Part shown: positions 20,620-31,100 of the stretch, piece by piece
How positions within the stretch are numbered: position 1 is the stretch's first letter
Layout of the letters: each line of letters opens with the position of its first letter
Origin: Pisaster brevispinus
Lineage: Eukaryota > Echinodermata > Asteroidea > Forcipulatida > Asteriidae
Assembly (NCBI GenBank): GCA_023634235.1
Contig: JAMKCF010000128.1
Span: forward strand, 124,001 to 188,000
DNA: 64,000 nt
Direction: 5' to 3'
Program-made: the position numbers and the translations under genes
The notes under the pieces: generated by a model
Databases searched by the model: none
What the model saw: the letters and a program-made list of their open reading frames with translations, nothing else
Told to the model about the DNA's origin: nothing

Positions 20620-22440
20620 CATGTCAATTTTTGAGACTAAACCCCAAATCTTATTTTTAAGATCAGGTCTCATAATGGTCAAAAATGTCATAAAAACATC
20701 AGGGATCTTTTAATTTAAACAGACACCTCTATCGAAGAAATAACCGGACAACCTTTTTGTATGTCTGAACTACACCATCCCCCAAAACAGTTCGAAAACA
20801 AACGAATGAATAAGCACATTTGACCACACCAAGTTAATCACTTTTCAACTCGAATGTAAAGCGTATATTTGTGCATTTTGGATTTATTATCATTTCCTTC
20901 ATTTTGTGTGCATAACTTTGTCTAAGAATCAAAATACGGTACTTTGTTATTCTGCAGTCAAGCCGAATTTTGAATATTATGTTATGTCGTGTAGCTTTAA
21001 AAACGTTAACCAAAGCCAATTTTTTATAATACGAAGCTGTCTAAAAAGCACACAACGTTTATTGATTATGTTTAAGATTAGGGCGTTTCTTTCCCATCTG
21101 TAAAATTAAATAAACTTTCATATAGTGAATGTTAACCAGGATTTTCCAACCAAGAGTTCCTTTAAAAAAATAATTATAATAATAATAATAACACTAAAAA
21201 GCATTTTTATATTCATGACTGTTTTTGTACAGTCAGTCGTTCAACTTTCACATGGAAACGGAACCGTTGTTAAAAAAATACAAATTTGGGTCCTTGTTTA
21301 GTGTTTGTGGTTTAATTATAGGCAGTACAGAAGCAGTACAGGAAATGGATGTGGCACACTTTCTGGCTGAACGGAAAGTAGGAAAAAACAAAACACTTTC
21401 ACAGCCCACTTATACATTAGGTTATAAACAATTTTAGTTCCTGTTCCAGTTTTTAATTAGTTTCATTTTCAAAATTCATATAACTACAAAATGTCACAGA
21501 AATATTTATCTGAAGGGTATTTTAACAGGATTTTTGTGCACTTCTATACAGGGTCCTATGTATTTCATTGTTTTCTCCACTTACAAACCCACAGCGAGTT
21601 GACCGACCTCCATGTCCTAGACTGGACCGTTCCAGGAGGGGAGGTCAGTTTCCAGGATTTTTTTTTTTTTATCAACTTGGGATTTTTTTTCTACAAATCT
21701 TTGGTTAATTTAGTTTAATGTGTGAGTAATATTGTTGATTTTGCTATTTGCTGTTTTACTCAAATGGGCTAACTTTTTACGGTTACATTATTGTAATGCA
21801 CTTTTGAAAATATGAATGCATTATTTTTTAACATAATTGTTTATATTCTTTTACATCCTCTGCCAAAGGAATAGGTTGTTAACAAGTTGATTTTTTAAAA
21901 AACTTTTTGAGAGAAAGAAGGGTAAAAATAAACCAGTGGAGAGAACAGGTTATTGTATGTACATTTATATAGAATGTTTTTGTGGGGGAGCATTGTTTGT
22001 ACCTATATTATGTTTACTCAAGAAATATTTACCGATGTCAAATCAAGTTATCAAACTTAGCCTATCATAACCAAGATATTGTTTCCAAACAATTTTAATT
22101 TTTGTACACAACAGAGAAACCTTGTAGGTAAATGTAGCAGTTAATTACTCAGTGTATTTAATGTTAGCTGTTATAATTATATTAGTCATTGCTTGTTTGA
22201 TTGAATTTAAAGTTTGTAGATTTATTCGCTAAGTACAAAGTTTTTGGATACTGGCATATGTACTTTTCAGAGTAACAACTTTTAGGATTAATAATCCCAT
22301 TGGGGAAATGTTTTTTCTGGACACAATATTTATAGTCGGCTATGTATGTTTCCATGTCAAGCAGCTAACCGGCAGTTCAGAAGCATTGCACTATATACTT
22401 CTGTTTCTGTCTTTGCCTTTGCTGGTGTGGCAGGAGATTC
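20620..22440. other. Gene-free, strongly AT-rich stretch
   Basis: No exon or transposon is recognised. An (ATA)n microsatellite lies at about 21,172-21,190. Open frames at 21,225-21,437 and 21,491-21,718 lack domains. Confidence 0.45.
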
Positions 22441-22442
22441 TG

Positions 22443-22496
22443 TGCCCCCTCCCCCTCCCCCTCCCCCTCCCCCTCCCCCTCCCCCTCCCCCTCCCA
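22443..22496. repeat. (CCCCCT)n microsatellite, about 8-9 copies
   Basis: A near-perfect hexanucleotide run. The minus strand is (AGGGGG)n and meets the pattern for stable G-quadruplexes. Poly-Pro/Leu and poly-Gly frames across it are by-products. Confidence 0.9.
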
Positions 22497-22499
22497 TCG

Positions 22500-23890
22500 G
22501 TGAAATGTGTCGAAATTTCTTCGAATCAACTTCCTTCAGCCCAGGTTGATTTACCGTATGGGGACACATGCACACATACCGGGTGACAACATCCCACAAG
22601 ACACCGGGCTTGGTCACATTAGTGTATTTTAATTATTGGAATTTGATTTGAACCCTGCTTCAGCTAAGCTTACCAGCTTTGTGGAGTTGGGTGAACGTCT
22701 CATAGTAATCATTATTGTGTATATACATAATTATGCGATAAACGCTAAAGGGGCGACCTCTATCGCCCGCCCGAGAAAATCTCTGTTCAATTAAATAAAA
22801 TGGAGGCTATAATTTATGCAAACTCATTAATATACGTGGTTATTAAGATTATTGCAACCGAAACAAGTAAAGGTAATTGTTTGGTCTTTTATGCTATTTG
22901 CTTAACTTTGAGGGTACATCAGACAGAAATGTTTCAACTGGTTTCTGGATTATAAATCAGTGAGTGAAGTTCCGAGTGAAACTGTTCCTTTCAGATAAAT
23001 CACTAATCAAAATAATGAATTGGACCTAGCTATGTCGTTTGAAGTTGGTAAAAAGATTGAAATTCTTTATTTGTGCTAATAATTAACTAGCTTATAATAG
23101 TGCTAATGTTTTTTGTTTAAAAGCGTGGATATCGAAGTTTGTACATTACCTGCTATACAACAAATGCCTGTGGTGGGGCGTATTTAATAAATCAATCATC
23201 ATTTCAAAGTAAAAAGGAAAAGATTAGAAATATTCACTAAAACAAAGTGTATTTCTTACATGTTTCAATGTTGGGAACTATTAGAGAGTGTTTGATGTTA
23301 AATTTGCATCTGGAATAAGGAATGTTATTTGTGTCTTACCTATACGCCCGTGAGTTTCTTGCCCGAAACCTCGGCACTTTCCTGAGTGAATCCTGTGAAA
23401 AAAGAAAAAAAACAATATGTAAAACAAACGCTTGTTATTTTGTTTAATTCACATAGTTGGGAAGACAAATATGTGCAAGGAAACCCAAGACACCCTAATG
23501 TACTACACAAAAGATTTGACGGTGTCCTCTATTAGAAATGGATAAAAATGATTGCATAACTCTTTCGTCTCAATCTGATGTTCCACTGAATGGCATCCAT
23601 TCAAGTTTGATTGAATCTAGAATTGTTTATGTAAAGGTTTATAATTGACTCTGTTATTATTGCAAGATGCATGTTTACTGATAGCGATATTAAATAATTA
23701 AATTGATGCTTCATGCTTGTAAATACAGAAAGAGAAGTGAAGATATTTGTTGCAAAACAATTGTTGTATTATTTTGTTTGGTTGAATGAACTTCCTCAAG
23801 TAATCCGTAATATTTCCAGTTACTCTCAAAACTCACCTTTTCTAGATGTATTTCTTTAATTCATAGTTTAGATTGATTTGGCGCATTACA
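22500..23890. other. Gene-free stretch, nothing recognised
   Basis: No convincing exons. A short hairpin ('gggcgacc...atcgcccgcccg') lies near 22,751-22,775. Confidence 0.45.
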
Positions 23891-23896
23891 AATGCC

Positions 23897-23933
23897 TACT
23901 ATTATTAACTATTATTAACTATTATTAACTATT
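23897..23933. repeat. (ACTATTATTA)n minisatellite, about 3.5 copies
   Basis: A perfect 10-bp period over about 37 bp. Confidence 0.9.
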
Positions 23934-23939
23934 GTTTTT

Positions 23940-25100
23940 TCTCAAATGTGATTGTATGATTTGGACAGCGCTGCAACTAAGCTTTAGGGGGTGGGGGCAC
24001 CATTTTTTTCTGGGGGAGGGGCACTTCAAGACTATTATAAACTTGTTACCATTTGCATTTGGCCTAAAGCCTTCAAGGAAGTTGGAATAGCTGTATGGCA
24101 CAGTAGGTTTTGCAATTGTTTTAATTACTCCATTCATAACAATTAAAAAACAATTCCCTCTATAATATCCCCAACTGTACCATTGAGAAACATACTGGAG
24201 AAGTTGAATGGCCTGGGTTGGGTGACCCTGTTCAGCTTGTATGAATTCCCTATGGCTTTGTGTAGTAAGCTGTCCTTGGTAATTGACAGATGTATTGGCT
24301 CTGCTACAGTGACCTATGACCCATTACTAGAGAGCAGCTTGACAGAGATTCACAGCTGTTGTTAGTTTGTGGTTTTCAGTGGCATTATGGGAGCCATCAA
24401 ATCTAGATGATTTGGGGGGGGGGGCATAGAAGGTTTGGAGGAGCTTGGAATCTTCCAAACAAGCTTGAATGAAACAAGCTTGGCTGTAGTCATAACAAAG
24501 CATGCTGGACTCTCTGTGTGTGGTGGGTTAACAATCTTGTGCATAGAGGGGTGTTTCCACAACTATTTTTAGCCAAGCAGAGTAAGGTAGTGTGCTCACC
24601 CCCCCCCCCACTGGATTGTTTTGTTTTCCCGTTATTTATATTCCCTTGCGGAGGAGGTGGTGGTTATTTTTCGTCTTTTTTCTTTTTCTTGATAAGACTT
24701 GGTAGAAGCATGGAGGATACCTCCATGACTGGAGTAGATTTCAGAGAATTAGTGATTAGTCATTATGGTAACATTTATTACAGAGTGTAAACAAAGTAGT
24801 GGGCAGTGGTGGGGGACAGGATTCTAGGAGACTTGGTAGGGATTAGGCCAGATTAATTATAAACAAGCAAATAAACAGGTGAAAATTACGGTTTATACAT
24901 TTTTACAGACATACTGTATGCACTAATTGCTTTAATTATCAAATTAATTACCCACATAAACATTGGAAATGATTTGTTGCTTTCATAGTTGCTAAAGAAC
25001 ATCTCTAGTACCTCTGAGGCATCTTAGGCTCAATTATAATGAGATTATAGCTTCATACCCCAGGTGTATTACGATTTCCTAAAACCTTCTGTAGCATACA
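23940..25100. other. Gene-free stretch with G/C runs
   Basis: Poly-G/C runs occur near 23,989-24,016, 24,414-24,425 and 24,599-24,609. Several overlapping frames (23,925-24,137, 24,183-24,365, 24,362-24,562, 24,518-24,790) show no domain. No gene is called. Confidence 0.4.
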
Positions 25101-25106
25101 GCTATA

Positions 25107-25315
25107 GACCGTATTGAATAACCCCTTTGTTGCTATGAAAGTCGCCATCCTGTAGGGCAAACCGTATGCGCGTCTAAACGCGTACATCAATGAAGCACGC
25201 AGCGTTCCCGGTTTGATTTCTACGGCACGGCACATGCACGCACACCATCACGCACACGCTAGACGCCATGTTGTAGGGCAGATATTTGAATGGTGACGTC
25301 ATATTCAATACGGTC
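25107..25315. mobile_element. MITE, 209 bp, inverted ends GACCGTATTGAATA, flanked by TA
   Basis: GACCGTATTGAATA at the left pairs perfectly with TATTCAATACGGTC at the right, each flanked by TA (25,105-25,106 and 25,316-25,317). The interior is much more CpG-rich than the surroundings and holds a direct repeat, CGCCAT(C/G)(C/T)TGTAGGGCA, near 25,143 and 25,265. No coding capacity. TA flanks suggest a mariner-like mobiliser (inference). Confidence 0.75.
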
Positions 25316-25567
25316 TATTGATGTGGCGAATAACAAATTACGTCACATGGACTGCAGGTCTCCTTTTTTTTCAAAATGGCTTCCACCAGTTGAAATTGTT
25401 TCAATTTTCCTGATAGAAAGAGACAAATGGGCAGGAGATTGAACTGAAGTTAGGGATTTTTTTTCAACCAAGTTTGTTCACATCTTGCTCTCCTTGAAAA
25501 AAAAGCTGTTTCTTTCAATCTGTTGTTGAAAACAACACTTGTGAGTGATTTCCATCACATGACCTAC

Positions 25568-25718
25568 CTCCAGTAGCATTTTGCCTGCCTAATGAAGATG
25601 CTGTACTCTCTTATCTAACAGTGAGATATCAGCGTCTGTTGATGAGTGGAAGATGTGGTTGTAGTTGCTTCATGGTGATACAGGAGAAGTAACAGGCTGA
25701 GGTGATTGGGATGTCTTC
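25568..25718 (-). pseudogene. QNG1: Duplicate of the QNG1-like exon, with shared frameshift and added stop
   Basis: This 151-bp minus-strand exon copy keeps its acceptor (ttcaaacag) and donor (GTAGGT). It encodes EDIPITSACYFSCITMKQL and then, one base out of frame, HIFHSSTDADISLLDKRV. It shares the same single extra base as the exon at 13,859-14,009 and adds a TAG where that copy has the Glu of HEAG. Homology reaches into both introns (about 25,380-25,745 against about 13,650-14,040), so this is a genomic duplication and not a retrocopy. The copy of the upstream exon was not found. Confidence 0.75.
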
Positions 25719-26319
25719 CTGTTTGAATGATAATATATTATGACTAGTTACATGTACTTTATACAAGAGTTTACGCAAATCCATTTTTATATCCAGTTGA
25801 CATTTTGCACATTTGCATTGATTGACCTCACAATGGCGGCTAATGCAAGGGGTCAATACACTGATACCACTGACTACCATAAAGTGCCTAATACCTTCCA
25901 GGCTAGAACCTGGTGCATGAGTTTCTTCTGTTTGTACAGCTAGCAATATGTGGAAACCCCAAAGCTCGTTTACTGGGATTTAGTCTCAACAGTCTCCTGT
26001 GCAACTTGTGGCAAGAGCCAGTTGGGCAGGAGAGTATATTGAGAATAATAGGGTGAAATGATTCTTGTTTTCTCAGTTTGTAAAAAGTTATAGAAATCTC
26101 AGGTTGAGTTCACTTGAAAATGTTCACACTCACCAATCAACAGTCTCTTTGGTCATCTGCTTTGGATGCAAAGTGTTATTGTTTCCAGATCTTCATACCT
26201 GTATTCCTTTCTCTACTTTCTTAAGTCTGTAAAAACAAACAAACAAACACCCCAACAAACACCACTTGGTTATTTTAGTTATGAAACAGTAACTCAGGCT
26301 TGATTCATCTATAGAACAT

Positions 26320-26782
26320 TTTACAATAACATCTCAATGGGTTTTATGTCAGTGCCCTAGTCACTGGGCCAATAACATTCCTGTTATCTTTCTCAATTCC
26401 CAGTGGAGTATACAGCCCTGGGCTTCCTTGACTTGTTTGGATGTTACTTGAAGTAACAGCTGGTTTAGTCAAATTGTTATGTAATTTCATCTTCTTGATA
26501 CATTTTCCTCCTTCTCTGAGTTGAGGTTAGCTTCAATCTGTAATCATATATGAAAGTTCTAGGAGGAGACAGGATGTTTGCTCTTTTACTGTGATTGTGA
26601 GATGAAGGACAGCATTGTCAGCATTGGCCAAGTTTTTTAATGCTGGTAAGCTGGCAGACTGTATAGCGCCCTCTTTGACCTATATATGAGTAGCCCCTGG
26701 ATACTGAGAGAAATAACAAGAATGTTATTGGCCCAGTGATTAGGGCACTGACATAAATCACAATGATATGTTATTGTAAATA
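26320..26782. mobile_element. Fold-back element with inverted arms of about 90 bp
   Basis: The left arm (26,320-26,408) has ACAATAACAT, ATGTCAGTGCCCTAGTCACT and GGGCCAATAACATTC. The right arm (about 26,688-26,782) carries the reverse complement of these words with a few changes. About 280 bp lie between, including an AGAGGGCGC box near 26,667. No open frame supports a transposase. Confidence 0.65.
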
Positions 26783-27232
26783 ACTACAATTTCAAATCAG
26801 CACATAGCCTGGTGGATTTGCTCCCACTTCACAACTTCCTTGCTCAGCATTCCAATCCCCCTACACATTATTTTTCAGAAATACAATTTTTACTGTCTTT
26901 CTAAAAAAAATAATAATAATACACCGCCTATCTTTAAGTTTTGGCTTTGTACATTTAGCCAGCACTGGACATGCACAGTTGACAGTTTTTGGACCATTAT
27001 GTCAGACTTTAGTTCCCCCAAAACAAAAATCTTCCAAAGCCAATAATCTGAAAAAGGAGAAGGTAAATAATATCCATTTAAATTTCAGGGTAAAGTTTGA
27101 ATAAACAAAGAACAAAAAACACTGCCAAGCACAGCAAATTTGTGCTGTGTGCACCTCGTTTTGTGCCAGGGCCTGACAGCCACTTCAAGGTAAGGGCTAC
27201 ACATAACTGATTTTAGTGATTGTGACTGTCAC

Positions 27233-27432
27233 CAGGGCCACGTTGCCACCTTCTCCTGGGGCTGAAACAGGGTTAATCCCTTCACAGTCCATAAGGATGT
27301 AGGCAAGGGTATGATCCACTAGGAGCCTGGCTGGTAGAGCAGAATGCAATACCTTCCCAACTTTGTACGAAGCAATTAAGGTTAACTGCCCTTGAGCGTC
27401 TTGCTCAAGGGCACAAGTGTCATGAGTTTTTG
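27233..27432 (-). mobile_element. tRNA-SINE-type element, minus orientation
   Basis: Read on the minus strand it begins 'tcatgacacttgtgcccttgagcaagacgctc', then 'ttaaccttaattgcttcgtacaaag', a signature shared with the body of the SINE at 20,266. The tRNA-like head is missing, so it is a 5'-truncated or related copy. A perfect small hairpin (TGCCCTTGAG/CTCAAGGGCA) lies at about 27,389-27,415. Confidence 0.6.
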
Positions 27433-27439
27433 GCTCCTG

Positions 27440-28154
27440 AACTGAATATTGACTACTTTGTTTGTAACTATACTTAAAAGTAGGGCATAAAGCTGTTTAT
27501 GATTTTTAATTAAATACAACATTGCACTCGATGACTGAGAAACAGCGTAATGGAAAGAACTTTAACTGTAGTATACAGGTATAGGTTTGTTACAATAAGT
27601 TATACAGTACAGTAGCATATGATATAGCAACTGTGTTAACAAAACCCTAGAGTTGATTGTAGAGTTTGGTCTAGTTTAGTAACAGTTTTCCTTAACAATT
27701 TTCAAGAACTGTAAATCAGACTTAGTACTCTAGATAATCAGTACCCACCTGTCGTGTGATGACTGTACCTTAAACAATACTATCAATCTGTGCAAAATGG
27801 TGAATACCGTCCTGCATTGTAAATGGATTTAGTCCCAAGAAAAAAATTCGTCAACACTATCCAAACAACAACAAGCAAATCAAAAGGTCTATTGAGGGCG
27901 CACTAAAAGGTCATTGGAAAGTGCTGTTTGCTCCACATTAAAATGACAGAAATTCATGCGCGGAACCTCATTAATAAAATGTATACCAACAACTTTTTCT
28001 CTAATTCAGCTATTTGAAGGTGGTGGCTTTTATGAAATGTAGAAAAGTAGAAAAAAATGAGCCCCTGGCGTTTTTGAAGTCCAACTTAAAGGATTTAGGG
28101 GTAAAATGTTAGCACTCTTAAGAAGGCCCTATTTTTAAAAATGTAGGGTCATTT
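27440..28154. other. Gene-free flank of the satellite array
   Basis: AT-rich unique-looking sequence with no exon. A TGAGGGCGC box lies near 27,893. No retroelement or inverted repeat is visible at the boundary with the satellite. Confidence 0.5.
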
Positions 28155-31100
28155 TTCTAGACTAGACTTCCCTGAAGACCTTTTCTGTGTGGGGACATGG
28201 CCAAATCCCAAAACCTGGGCAATTAGGAGCTTTCTAGCAAAAAGTGACGCCATCTTTGTTGCCCAAAAAAACCTCAATAATTCATGGAATAAAATAGTTG
28301 CGGCCTTCAAATTCCAACCAGCACCGTCGGGGGAGGTGTCTGCAAAAAGTGATCGCCGAAAATCGCCATGTTACCGGGGGTCGAATTTTGGGAATATTTG
28401 ACAGGTAGTACCCTGTCGCCATTTTGATTTTTGGGGTCGAAAACAAAAGTGCGATTTGACGGTGCAGCGTTCTAGACTAGACTTCCCTGAAGACCTTTTC
28501 TGTGTGGGGACATGGCCAAATCCCAAAACCTGGGCAATTAGGAGCTTTCTAGCAAAAAGTGACGCCATCTTTGTTGCCCAAAAAAAACCTCAATAATTCA
28601 TGGAATAAAATAGTTGCGGCCTTCAAATTCCAACCAGCACCGTCGGGGGAGGTGTCTGCAAAAAGTGATCGCCGAAAATCGCCATGTTACCGGGGGTCGA
28701 ATTTTGGGAATATTTGACAGGTAGTACCCTGTCGCCATTTTGATTTTTGGGGTCGAAAACAAAAGTGCGATTTGACGGTGCAGCGTTCTAGACTAGACTT
28801 CCCTGAAGACCTTTTCTGTGTGGGGACATGGCCAAATCCCAAAACCTGGGCAATTAGGAGCTTTCTAGCAAAAAGTGACGCCATCTTTGTTGCCCAAAAA
28901 AACCTCAATAATTCATGGAATAAAATGGTTGCGGCCTTCAAATTCCAACCAGCACCGTCGGGGGAGGTGTCTGCAAAAAGTGATCGCCGAAAATCGCCAT
29001 GTTACCGGGGGTCGAATTTTGGGAATATTTGACAGGTAGTACCCTGTCGCCATTTTGATTTTTGGGGTCGAAAACAAAAGTGCGATTTGACGGTGCAGCG
29101 TTCTAGACTAGACTTCCCTGAAGACCTTTTCTGTGTGGGGACATGGCCAAATCCCAAAACCTGGGCAATTAGGAGCTTTCTAGCAAAAAGTGACGCCATC
29201 TTTGTTGCCCAAAAAAACCTCAATAATTCATGGAATAAAATAGTTGCGGCCTTCAAATTCCAACCAGCACCGTCGGGGGAGGTGTCTGCAAAAAGTGATC
29301 GCCGAAAATCGCCATGTTACCGGGGGTCGAATTTTGGGAATATTTGACAGGTAGTACCCTGTCGCCATTTTGATTTTTGGGGTCGAAAACAAAAGTGCGA
29401 TTTGACGGTGCAGCGTTCTAGACTAGACTTCCCTGAAGACCTTTTCTGTGTGGGGACATGGCCAAATCCCAAAACCTGGGCAATTAGGAGCTTTCTAGCA
29501 AAAAGTGACGCCATCTTTGTTGCCCAAAAAAACCTCAATAATTCATGGAATAAAATAGTTGCGGCCTTCAAATTCCAACCAGCACCGTCGGGGGAGGTGT
29601 CTGCAAAAAGTGATCGCCGAAAATCGCCATGTTACCGGGGGTCGAATTTTGGGAATATTTGACAGGTAGTACCCTGTCGCCATTTTGATTTTTGGGGTCG
29701 AAAACAAAAGTGCGATTTGACGGTGCAGCGTTCTAGACTAGACTTCCCTGAAGACCTTTTCTGTGTGGGGACATGGCCAAATCCCAAAACCTGGGCAATT
29801 AGGAGCTTTCTAGCAAAAAGTGACGCCATCTTTGTTGCCCAAAAAAACCTCAATAATTCATGGAATAAAATAGTTGCGGCCTTCAAATTCCAACCAGCAC
29901 CGTCGGGGGAGGTGTCTGCAAAAAGTGATCGCCGAAAATCGCCATGTTACCGGGGGTCGAATTTTGGGAATATTTGACAGGTACTACCCTGTCGCCATTT
30001 TGATTTTTGGGGTCGAAAACAAAAGTGCGATTTGACGGTGCAGCGTTCTAGACTAGACTTCCCTGAAGACCTTTTCTGTGTGGGGACATGGCCAAATCCC
30101 AAAACCTGGGCAATTAGGAGCTTTCTAGCAAAAAGTGACGCCATCTTTGTTGCCCAAAAAAACCTCAATAATTCATGGAATAAAATAGTTGCGGCCTTCA
30201 AATTCCAACAGCACCGTCGGGGGAGGTGTCTGCAAAAAGTGATCGCCGAAAATCGCCATGTTACCGGGGGTCGAATTTTGGGAATATTTGACAGGTAGTA
30301 CCCTGTCGCCATTTTGATTTTTGGGGTCGAAAACAAAAGTGCGATTTGACGGTGCAGCGTTCTAGACTAGACTTCCCTGAAGACCTTTTCTGTGTGGGGA
30401 CATGGCCAAATCCCAAAACCTGGGCAATTAGGAGCTTTCTAGCAAAAAGTGACGCCATCTTTGTTGCCCCAAAAAACCTCAATAATTCATGGAATAAAAT
30501 AGTTGCGGCCTTCAAATTCCAACCAGCACCGTCGGGGGAGGTGTCTGCAAAAAGTGATCGCCGAAAATCGCCATGTTACCGGGGGTCGAATTTTGGGAAT
30601 ATTTGACAGGTAGTACCCTGTCGCCATTTTGATTTTTGGGGTCGAAAACAAAAGTGCGATTTGACGGTGCAGCGTTCTAGACTAGACTTCCCTGAAGACC
30701 TTTTCTGTGTGGGGACATGGCCAAATCCCAAAACCTGGGCAATTAGGAGCTTTCTAGCAAAAAGTGACGCCATCTTTGTTGCCCCAAAAAACCTCAATAA
30801 TTCATGGAATAAAATAGTTGCGGCCTTCAAATTCCAACCAGCACCGTCGGGGGAGGTGTCTGCAAAAAGTGATCGCCGAAAATCGCCATGTTACCGGGGG
30901 TCGAATTTTGGGAATATTTGACAGGTAGTACCCTGTCGCCATTTTGATTTTTGGGGTCGAAAACAAAAGTGCGATTTGACGGTGCAGCGTTCTAGACTAG
31001 ACTTCCCTGAAGACCTTTTCTGTGTGGGGACATGGCCAAATCCCAAAACCTGGGCAATTAGGAGCTTTCTAGCAAAAAGTGACGCCATCTTTGTTGCCCA

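Noticed and set aside
22357..22617. Poly-Gly/poly-Pro open frames
   Set aside because: Produced by translation of the (CCCCCT)n microsatellite in different frames.
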